Source of the DNA: Bradyrhizobium sp. ISRA464
GTDB lineage: Bacteria; Pseudomonadota; Alphaproteobacteria; Rhizobiales; Xanthobacteraceae
Assembly: GCF_029910095.1 (NCBI RefSeq)
Contig: NZ_CP094526.1
Span: 5,270,001 to 5,334,000, forward strand
Length of the DNA: 64,000 bases
Direction of reading: 5' to 3'
The number at the start of each line of letters is the position of its first letter. Position 1 is the stretch's first letter. This document shows, piece by piece, positions 57,028-64,000 of this stretch. Both the position numbers and the translations under genes were made by a program. The notes below the pieces were generated by a model. That model did not search any database and was not told the origin of the DNA. It saw nothing but the letters and a program-made list of their open reading frames with translations.

Positions 57028-58032
57028 ATGATCCTGGTAACTGGAGGCGCCGGCTATATCGGCTCACATGCTTGTGTTGCCCTGCTCTCGGCAGGTGAAG
57101 AGGTCGTCGTCTTGGACAATTTCTCCAACAGCAGCCCCCTGGCGCTGGAGCGCATCCAGCAGATCTGCGGCAAGCGGCTCACGGTGGTCGAAGCCGATAT
57201 CCGCGACCAGGGCGCGATCGAGAAGGTCCTCGCGCAACACGGGTGCACGGCGGTGATGCATTTTGCCGGCCTGAAATCCGTGCAGGATTCGGTCGCCCAA
57301 CCACTCGAATATTACGACCAGAACGTCATCGGCTCGCACCGGCTGCTCCGCGCCATGCAGAAGACCGGCGTGAAGAAGATCGTGTTCTCTTCCTCCGCGA
57401 CCGTCTACGGCACGCCGAAATTCCTGCCCTACACCGAGGACCATCCGCTCAACGCAATCAATCCCTATGGACGCACCAAGCTCATGATCGAGGACATGCT
57501 CCGCGATCAATATGCGAGCGATCCGACCTGGGCCGTGGCGATCCTGCGCTACTTCAATCCGGTCGGCGCCCATGAGAGCGGCTTGATCGGCGAGGACCCA
57601 AAGGGCGTTCCCAACAATCTGGTGCCGTTCGTGGCGCAGGTCGCGATCGGACGACGTGAACGGCTCAATGTCTGGGGCGGAGATTACGATACGCCTGACG
57701 GGACCGGCATCCGGGATTATATCCATGTGATGGATCTGGCCGGCGGCCACGTATCCGCACTTGCGTTGCTGAGCAGTCCGAAATGCTTTGCCGTCAATTT
57801 GGGCACAGGCGCGGGTAGCAGCGTTATCGAGGTGATCCGCGCGTTCGAAGCAGCGAGCGGCAAGCCGATTCCCTACGACATCAAGCCGCGCCGCGCCGGC
57901 GATCTTGCCGCCTATTACGCCGCAACCGACTACGCCACGAAGCTGTTGGGTTGGAAAGCAACTCGATCACTTGAGACGATGTGCGCCGATCACTGGCGCT
58001 GGCAAAGCACCAATCCCAACGGATATGCCTGA
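57028..58032 (+). CDS. galE: UDP-glucose 4-epimerase
   Basis: A 334-residue extended SDR that interconverts UDP-glucose and UDP-galactose. The NAD-binding motif is VTGGAGYIGSHACVALL (residues about 4-20), followed by VLDNFSNSS. The active site has Ser in FSSSATVYGTP and Tyr-x3-Lys in NPYGRTKLMIE. VGAHESGLIGEDP and GIRDYIHVMDLA are GalE hallmarks. It supplies UDP-galactose for surface polysaccharides together with manC nearby. Confidence 0.95.
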   Translation: MILVTGGAGYIGSHACVALLSAGEEVVVLDNFSNSSPLALERIQQICGKRLTVVEADIRDQGAIEKVLAQHGCTAVMHFAGLKSVQDSVAQPLEYYDQNVIGSHRLLRAMQKTGVKKIVFSSSATVYGTPKFLPYTEDHPLNAINPYGRTKLMIEDMLRDQYASDPTWAVAILRYFNPVGAHESGLIGEDPKGVPNNLVPFVAQVAIGRRERLNVWGGDYDTPDGTGIRDYIHVMDLAGGHVSALALLSSPKCFAVNLGTGAGSSVIEVIRAFEAASGKPIPYDIKPRRAGDLAAYYAATDYATKLLGWKATRSLETMCADHWRWQSTNPNGYA

Positions 58033-58108
58033 CGTCGCCTTGCGGCCAAGTGCATGCAGGTTGCGAACTTTGGGCGCAGCGGCTTCCTGATTGGCCACGT
58101 CTGACCGA

Positions 58109-58369
58109 TCACTTGGGAGCGGCGCCGTCGTCCGGCTTGCCGCCATTCGCCACGCATTTGTTGTAGTAGTCGATTTGCTCGCGCCCCGATCCTTTGGCGC
58201 TTCCCGCCGCCGGGTTCCCGGGCAAACGCGGCGGAAATTTTGCCGCGGTCAGCGCATGGCACTTTCGGGCGACTTCGGCCGTAATCGCCGATGCGGAGTT
58301 GGGAACCAGGCTCAGCGTCAGGCATACCAGCGCAAGCGTCGTGCATCCGAACTTCAAACTGGGGAACAT
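58109..58369 (-). CDS. Small periplasmic protein, unknown function
   Basis: An 86-residue protein with a signal peptide (to about residue 28, SASA-ITAE). The mature part contains two cysteines (ARKCHALTA and YYNKCVANGG) that could form a disulfide. AGAGGGG lies upstream of the ATG. No family assigned. Confidence 0.7.
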   Translation of the reverse strand: MFPSLKFGCTTLALVCLTLSLVPNSASAITAEVARKCHALTAAKFPPRLPGNPAAGSAKGSGREQIDYYNKCVANGGKPDDGAAPK

Positions 58370-58436
58370 GGGACCCCTCTTCTAGCCAGGCCGCGCTGAC
58401 AACGCGCCGCCATCGTTGGCACATATTCTAGTCCAA

Positions 58437-59666
58437 ATGCCACGATTTGGTTCAAGCGAAAAGCCCATGCAACGGGGATCGAAGCTGGATAAATCTGCAA
58501 CCATGCAGAATGCGACCCGGCAGGAATCGGCGAGTTCGCGCGACTTGATGCCGAACGATGATGGCCCGTTGGATAACAATTCCAACGAGGTTCAGTTCGC
58601 GCTTGTCATCGCCCGCATGATCGACACCGTCGAGCATAGCCCCGAGCACCTCCGCCAGGCGGTCTACGATCTCGCCCGTTACAAGCTACGAGAGCAGTTC
58701 ACTTCCGCGGATGAAAAGGACATCACGCAGACGCAGCAGGCACTCGAAGCCGCCATTCGCGGCGTCGAGGAATTTTCCAGGCAGCAGATCGCCCTCGCAG
58801 CGCCGCAGGTTCCGAGACTCGAAGACGGTTCCGGAGCAGGGCGCGGCCTCCCTGTCGCCGACCTCGACCGGCCAGCTTGGCAACGACGACCGGCCGTCTC
58901 GATCGCTCCGGCTCCGGCGGCGCGTAGAAGGTCCTCCCATCCGCTTTCGCCACTCGTCATGCGGACCATTGCGGTGCTGCTGATCGTTGGCGGGGCCGCG
59001 GGCGTCGTCCAGCAAAAGGAGCGGCTAGCATTCTGGGTGCAACACTGGTCGCACCCGCGGGAGCAGGCTGCTACCACCATCCAACAGCGCGCGCCGATAG
59101 CGGCGATCACGGCTGCAGTTCCCGCCCCGCCCCCAAAGCCCAATCCGTTGCGACCGACGGATTACGGAGTCTATGCGGTCGACGGCGATTCCCTGACCGA
59201 GCTGCAGCTACTGCCTGGCCGTCCTCCGGACATCCGTGTCGCCGTGTCGGCCGCGCTGCGAACGCCGAGCCACACGATGCTGTCGAACGGACATCCCAAA
59301 TTCATCGTATTCCGCCGCGATGCCGCGACCAACATCGCCGACCGCGCGGAAGTTCGTGTGATCGCCAAGGTCGCGCGAGAATTCTCCGCCGAGGTTGCAG
59401 GCAAACGACCCGAGGATGGCGACAGCTGGGTGATGCGAAACATCGCTTTCCCGTTTCGCGTATCACCACTACCTGACAATCCGGAAATGTATGAGCTGCA
59501 CAGCGAAGACCCCGCGCTGCAGCTGACGCCAGGCCGTTACGCGCTGGTCGTGAAGAACCAGGCCTATGATTTCACCGTCGATGGCGAAGTCATCGATCCC
59601 AAGCAATGCATCGAGCGGATCATTGCGACCAACGGCACCTTTTATTCCGACTGCAAGAAACCTTGA
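58437..59666 (+). CDS. Hypothetical single-pass membrane protein
   Basis: A roughly 409-residue protein. A helical N-terminal region (residues about 50-130, EVQFALVIARMIDTVEHSPEHLRQAVYDLARYKL) is followed by a disordered linker, one TM helix (TIAVLLIVGGAAGVVQ, about 170-188) and an extracytoplasmic beta-rich domain (about 245-409) ending in TNGTFYSDCKKP. The start is uncertain: ATG 58437, 58467 or 58503, none with a clear ribosome binding site. No known family recognised. Confidence 0.65.
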   Translation: MPRFGSSEKPMQRGSKLDKSATMQNATRQESASSRDLMPNDDGPLDNNSNEVQFALVIARMIDTVEHSPEHLRQAVYDLARYKLREQFTSADEKDITQTQQALEAAIRGVEEFSRQQIALAAPQVPRLEDGSGAGRGLPVADLDRPAWQRRPAVSIAPAPAARRRSSHPLSPLVMRTIAVLLIVGGAAGVVQQKERLAFWVQHWSHPREQAATTIQQRAPIAAITAAVPAPPPKPNPLRPTDYGVYAVDGDSLTELQLLPGRPPDIRVAVSAALRTPSHTMLSNGHPKFIVFRRDAATNIADRAEVRVIAKVAREFSAEVAGKRPEDGDSWVMRNIAFPFRVSPLPDNPEMYELHSEDPALQLTPGRYALVVKNQAYDFTVDGEVIDPKQCIERIIATNGTFYSDCKKP

Positions 59667-59809
59667 GCCTTTCCGGGAGGGGACACGCAACACTGTCAGG
59701 GTGTCCAGAACCGCTCCCAGAACGTCCCGACATCTGCGCACTCGGCAACCGGACCTTCCGCGATTTCAACCGGTGGTCCGGGCGTCGATTGTCGAGGGTC
59801 TCGCGAACT

Positions 59810-62800
59810 CTATTGGTGAAGCATGAAGTTGTGAAACTCCGCGAGATGAACATCCGGCGATATCGCAACGTGGAGGGGCTGGACATGGTCGGTCGCCGGC
59901 AAGGCTGAACGGAGGCTGTCGAGCTGCGGCATCGCTGGATGGTTGACGGGTTCAAGACTGAAATCGGCCACGCTTGCCGATGAACCGGCGCGATCAAAGG
60001 CAAAGCTGTCGCCCGCCATCCGCGCGGCTGTCGGAGCTTGTGGGACCGGCGTCCGTTGCGGCGTCGAAACCGAGCCGAAATCAAATCCATCCATGGGCGG
60101 ATCGATCACCAGCGTGCCGCCGCTTCCGTCGTTCGAAAGATTGAACGTCGAGTGCGTGTAGTCGCCGACCAGCGAGAGGTGTGCCGTGTGGTTCTGGGCA
60201 TCAGCCACGGTCAGCACGCCGCCTGTTGTATCTCCCGAATAGGACGCGGACGTTTCAGCCCCGAAAGCAATGTCCTTCAGGTCGATCTGGTTCGAATTGG
60301 ACGCGGTCCCGTCGCCGCTCAGATGGATCAGCTTTCCGGTAAACTGTGACGCGTGATCGAGCACCAGCGTGCCGGTTGCGGCATTGAAGGTGATCGATCC
60401 TGAAACCGCACCGGTTAGTTCGAGCTTGGCACCGGCCTCGATCGTGGCCGGCTGGCTCATATTGCCCAAGGTCAGGATGATATTTCCGGAAATGTCGAGC
60501 ACCGTTGACGGCGTGTTGATCACGCCGTCACCGTTGAGGTCCTGGTGGAAGACGGCCTCGACTGACTTGAGTGACGCGTCGCTTCCGGACACGTTGTTGA
60601 TGATCTTGGACGCGAAGTTGCCGTTGCTGTCGGCGCTCCAGGCCGCGTATTGCCCGCTGACGGAATCCTTCCAGGCCACGTAGTAGCCCCCCGACGTCGC
60701 TTCCGCGCCAATCGGCGACCAGGTGCCAAATTGCCCAGCGACGACGGCGGCACCGGCGTATTTCAATGTTGGTCCCTGGCTGCCGCCGATCGCGTCCAGC
60801 AAGTAGTTGTTTCCAAGCTTGTCCAGACTGGTTGCACCGGATGCTTCGATCGACGTCGTTGAGATTGGCGTCGAGCTGACCGGTGGGACACCGATCACGC
60901 CATCACCATTCAGGTCCTGGTGGAAGACCGGCTCGATCGATTCAAACGACGAGCTGGTTCCCGACACATTGCTCAGGATCTTGGAAGCGAAGTTGCCATT
61001 GCTGTCGGTGGTCCAAACGGCGTACTGCCCGCTCACGGAATCCTTCCAGGCGACGTCATAGCCGCTCGCGGTCGCCTCCGCGGCCACCGGCGACCATGTG
61101 CCGAACTGTCCCGCGGTGACCGCCGCGCCGGCATACTTCAGCAGTATCGCGGCGTCTGCAATCGACATGTAATAGTCGCTTCCGACCCTGGTGAATGACG
61201 TCGTGCCGATCGACTCGATCGTCGTACCGACCACCTCCGCCAGGACATTGGAGGACGGGCTCTGATTGCCGACTTCGTCGGTCGCGGTTGCGGAGAGCTC
61301 GTGCACGCCGCCAGCGAGCGCACCGGTGCTGACGCTCCACGTACCGTTGGATGCCGCGACCGTGGTGCCCACCAACACCGTCCCGTCATACAATTTGACC
61401 GTGCTTCCGGCTTCCGCCGAGCCGGAGGCGGTGATGCTGCCAGAGGCAAGCGTGGCCGAGACCAAATTGGGGGCCAGGGGTGGCTGCGTATCAACCGTCA
61501 CATTCAACGCGACAGAGGCAGCGCTGAGATTGCCGATGGCATCCGCGGCCTTGGCAGTGAAGACGTGGCCGCCGTCGGCCAGCGTTGTCGTCGCGAACGA
61601 CCAGGCGCCGGTTGCGTCGGCGACCACAGCCCCGACGAGGGTCGCCTGGTCAAAGACTTCGACGGTGACGCCGGCCTGGGCACTTCCGGTCAGAGTCAGG
61701 TGATTTGCGGCGGTAAGGCCGGAGGCGGTCACACCGCTATCGGCTGAGAACGAAGCGGTTGGAGCCGCCAGCCCCGTCATCGTCATCGGCGTGTTCCAGT
61801 CGGTGACGAATGCGACGTCCGACGCCGTCAGCTGAGTGATGCCGACGAGGTGCAGCGTGTCCGTTCCTCTCGCATAGTGGACGGTCCAGACGTCGCCGAC
61901 ATTGGTCAGGTAGGCGGAGGCATCGTAACCTTTCAGCGAGAGCCTGTCGTGCTCGGTACTGGTGCTGGTCAGAGGATGGAAATCAGCAATCGTGACATAG
62001 CCGCTGCCCGGGGTGTAGACGAAGGTGTCGTTTCCCGCGCCTCCGAAAATCCAGTCGTTGCCGCCGCCGCCGTTGAGGACGTCGTCGCCGCTTGAGCCCA
62101 CGATGCGGTTGGCCAGCTGATTGCCGGTGCCGCTGAGCCCGCCCATCATCATGGTCAGGTTTTCGACGTTGTCCGGCAGGGTATAGGAAGTCCAGGCTTC
62201 GACACTGTCGATGCCGCCGCCGGGATTCTCGATGATCTTCTGGTTCGGGTTGTTGACGACGTAGGTGTCGTCACCGGTCCATCCGACCATCGTGTCGTCG
62301 TAGTTGAACGCCGTGATCTTGTCGTTGGCCGAGGTCCCGTAGATCGTATGGCTGCTGGTGCTTCCGTTGATCCAGGATGTGATCAGGCCGCCGACCGGGA
62401 GCGAACCAGGAAGCTGGAAATCGTCGCTGGTGAACGACGAGACCGTGGTGTTGCGCAAGACAAGAGTGTCCTGGCTCGTCAGCGCCAGATAGACGTCGTT
62501 CCCGACCTGGGTCATCGCCGCCTGGATGTCGCTGAACGAGGTGAAGGCAAAGCCGTTGAGCTGGATGACGTCATGCCCTGCCCCCGAGCCCGGGGTGAAA
62601 TCGGTGATGATGTCCGAACCGTCCCCGGCATTGAAGACGAACGTATCCGCGCCGCCGCCACCGGTCAGGATGTCATTGCCGAGCCCGCCGGTGATGACGT
62701 TCGCGGCATCATTGCCGATGATGATGTTGGACTGCGAGTTACCGGTAGCGTTGATCGCAGCTGAACCGGTAAGCGTCAGGTTCTCGACATAGTCAGGAAG

Positions 62801-64000
62801 CGTGTAGGTGACCGATGATTTCACCGTGTCAATGCCGCCACCATAGCTTTCGACGACCTTGGCGTTCGGGTCGGAGACGATATAGGTGTCGTCGCCGGCG
62901 CCGCCGCTCATGGTGTCAGCGCCCCCCGCTCCGTCGATCAAATCGTTGCCCGATGTGCCGGTCAGGGTGTCCGCGCCCGCGGTTCCGGTGATCGTGTTGG
63001 TCGGCGCTCCGCTGGCGAGCAACGTATAGTTTGCAAGCGTGTATTCCGGCAGCTGATATGCGGTAATGGAATCGATCGATACGCTCGCCGTCGCGTCTGG
63101 GGCGGCATTGCCGGCCCAGCTCCCGCCCATGGCAAGGTTGGCAATCATGTACATCGCCGTGTTCATGTCGGAGGGTGTGGCCACCTGCCCCACCTCCGCA
63201 CCGTCAACGAAATAGGTCAACGTGTACGGCGTCCATTCGACCGCGAAAGTATGCTGGCCAGCGGTCAGATCGGCCGTATTCGCCCAATATCCCTGGGCAG
63301 GTGTGGTCGAGGATCGGAAACCCCAATGCGACTGATCGGGATGCGTGCCGAGCGCTTCGAGCACGTCGAGCTCCGTGGCGAGACCGTGCGGATTGGTGGG
63401 CAGCATCCAGAACGCAGGCCATGCGCCGGGCGTGCCGGACAGCGTAGCCGTCATTTGAAAATAGCCGTAGGTCTGGGCGAAGCTGTTCTGGCTCGAGATC
63501 ATACCCGACGAGAACTGGTGATTGCCGACATACGGCGCATCGCTCGCGGGCAGCGGCTGCGCGGTGATGACGAGATGGCCGTCCTGGATCGAGAATGGGT
63601 TGAGGCCGAGCGGCGCTGGCGCCTGGCTTCCCGGCAATCCCGAAAAGCTCGGGTCGACATAGACCTCCTGCTCACCCGAGAGCGAGTAACTCGCTGGGCC
63701 GCTCCAGGCATAGCTCGTGCGCCATGTCAGGTGCGGGTCCTGGCCCACTGAGAGCGTGTTGAAATCGTCGTTGAAGGTCTGCACCATATCAGTGCGCGGC
63801 TCGACGATATTGATGTTGGCCGCCGTGAAATCCCCGACCTTGGCATTATTCATCCTGATGGTTTCGCCGCTGCTGAGCGTGAGGACGGTATCGGTGCCGA
63901 CCTGCTTCATCGCGGCGGTGACGTCGGACAGCGTGTGGAAGCCGGTGCCATTGAGTTGCAGGATGTCGCCGCCGGCGCCTGTCTTGAAATCGGTGATAAC
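59810..64000 (-). CDS. Large RTX protein with GH16 beta-glucanase domain (5' end outside window)
   Basis: The frame stays open to the window edge, so about 1396 residues are seen and the true start is missing. In order: the end of an RTX domain (VITDFKTGAGGD), a GH16 domain with catalytic ELDVLE (63356-63373), RTX nonapeptides (GTSGNDLIDGAGGADTMSGG, GGLGNDILTGGGGADTF, GGGGNDWIFGGAGNDTF), two Ig-like modules, a tandem 115-residue Trp-containing repeat, and a beta-rich C terminus ending DVHLAEFHNFMLHQ. RTX repeats bind calcium and imply type I secretion. GH16 members cut beta-1,3/1,4-glucans or galactans; this one may process the cell's own polysaccharide. Confidence 0.88.
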   Translation of the reverse strand, partial: VITDFKTGAGGDILQLNGTGFHTLSDVTAAMKQVGTDTVLTLSSGETIRMNNAKVGDFTAANINIVEPRTDMVQTFNDDFNTLSVGQDPHLTWRTSYAWSGPASYSLSGEQEVYVDPSFSGLPGSQAPAPLGLNPFSIQDGHLVITAQPLPASDAPYVGNHQFSSGMISSQNSFAQTYGYFQMTATLSGTPGAWPAFWMLPTNPHGLATELDVLEALGTHPDQSHWGFRSSTTPAQGYWANTADLTAGQHTFAVEWTPYTLTYFVDGAEVGQVATPSDMNTAMYMIANLAMGGSWAGNAAPDATASVSIDSITAYQLPEYTLANYTLLASGAPTNTITGTAGADTLTGTSGNDLIDGAGGADTMSGGAGDDTYIVSDPNAKVVESYGGGIDTVKSSVTYTLPDYVENLTLTGSAAINATGNSQSNIIIGNDAANVITGGLGNDILTGGGGADTFVFNAGDGSDIITDFTPGSGAGHDVIQLNGFAFTSFSDIQAAMTQVGNDVYLALTSQDTLVLRNTTVSSFTSDDFQLPGSLPVGGLITSWINGSTSSHTIYGTSANDKITAFNYDDTMVGWTGDDTYVVNNPNQKIIENPGGGIDSVEAWTSYTLPDNVENLTMMMGGLSGTGNQLANRIVGSSGDDVLNGGGGNDWIFGGAGNDTFVYTPGSGYVTIADFHPLTSTSTEHDRLSLKGYDASAYLTNVGDVWTVHYARGTDTLHLVGITQLTASDVAFVTDWNTPMTMTGLAAPTASFSADSGVTASGLTAANHLTLTGSAQAGVTVEVFDQATLVGAVVADATGAWSFATTTLADGGHVFTAKAADAIGNLSAASVALNVTVDTQPPLAPNLVSATLASGSITASGSAEAGSTVKLYDGTVLVGTTVAASNGTWSVSTGALAGGVHELSATATDEVGNQSPSSNVLAEVVGTTIESIGTTSFTRVGSDYYMSIADAAILLKYAGAAVTAGQFGTWSPVAAEATASGYDVAWKDSVSGQYAVWTTDSNGNFASKILSNVSGTSSSFESIEPVFHQDLNGDGVIGVPPVSSTPISTTSIEASGATSLDKLGNNYLLDAIGGSQGPTLKYAGAAVVAGQFGTWSPIGAEATSGGYYVAWKDSVSGQYAAWSADSNGNFASKIINNVSGSDASLKSVEAVFHQDLNGDGVINTPSTVLDISGNIILTLGNMSQPATIEAGAKLELTGAVSGSITFNAATGTLVLDHASQFTGKLIHLSGDGTASNSNQIDLKDIAFGAETSASYSGDTTGGVLTVADAQNHTAHLSLVGDYTHSTFNLSNDGSGGTLVIDPPMDGFDFGSVSTPQRTPVPQAPTAARMAGDSFAFDRAGSSASVADFSLEPVNHPAMPQLDSLRSALPATDHVQPLHVAISPDVHLAEFHNFMLHQ
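60511..60860 (-). repeat. Trp-containing secretion-protein repeat, copy 2
   Basis: Encodes about 115 residues similar to the copy at 60886-61223: both contain LKYAGAAV, AGQFGTWSP, AWKDSVSGQYA, DSNGNFASKI and VFHQDLNGDGVI. The last element is an EF-hand-like calcium loop. Confidence 0.8.
60886..61223 (-). repeat. Trp-containing secretion-protein repeat, copy 1
   Basis: First (N-terminal) copy of the tandem module within the RTX/GH16 protein. The two copies share long identical peptide blocks but differ in the first 35 residues. Confidence 0.8.

Noticed and set aside
56724..57098. Cysteine-rich rightward frame before galE
   Set aside because: It overlaps the galE start out of frame, lacks a ribosome binding site and has no recognised family. 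The cysteine spacing is suggestive, but not enough to call a gene.
59667..59809. GGACAC/GTGTCC inverted repeat as a terminator between convergent genes
   Set aside because: Only a 6-bp stem with a 13-base loop and no T-tract on either strand.

Overview
The window is GC-rich alphaproteobacterial chromosome. The gene set points to Bradyrhizobium or a close relative: cycHJKL next to a FeuPQ-type two-component pair, glnE preceded by a kinase gene, fds-type formate dehydrogenase, opgGH, RTX glycosidases, and palindromic intergenic repeats of the kind common in that genus. No rRNA, tRNA or CRISPR array was seen.

Region 1 (1-6.2 kb) is an oxalate/formate module. It holds the 3' end of a formyl-CoA:oxalate CoA-transferase gene, an MFS transporter, a tautomerase-like small ORF, a 45-residue small protein, two OxlT-like antiporter paralogs and a two-CBS-domain protein. 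Four of these units (small protein, both antiporters, CBS protein) carry the same imperfect palindrome TGGCAT-N5-ATACCA, 34-83 bp before the start codon. This looks like an undescribed regulon operator. The fds formate dehydrogenase operon (30.0-36.0 kb, with a divergent LysR gene) could oxidise the formate released by oxalate catabolism, but it lacks the motif.

Region 2 (6.5-11.8 kb) carries a nitronate monooxygenase, a zinc-free quinone oxidoreductase with a nearby internally deleted copy, an RlpA-like protein, an aldo/keto reductase and a small secreted protein. Region 3 (about 11.8-20.9 kb) is a mobile, decaying stretch: an IS91-family element with a tyrosine recombinase gene, a truncated LysR gene, a frameshifted monooxygenase remnant, an intact SDR gene, two adjacent IS110-family elements, an IS5-like remnant and repeat palindromes.

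Region 4 (21.1-38.8 kb) has a CDF cation exporter, a PAS sensor kinase, opgGH, lysR-fdsGBA-fdhD-fdsD, a GH26-like secreted glycosidase and a small membrane protein. Region 5 (38.9-54.0 kb, minus strand) is a conserved housekeeping block: feuP-feuQ-hypothetical-cycHJKL-degP-response regulator-kinase-glnE. Region 6 (54.2-64 kb) is surface/polysaccharide related: two VanZ-like proteins, manC, galE, small exported and membrane proteins, and a large RTX protein with a GH16 domain whose 5' end lies outside the window.
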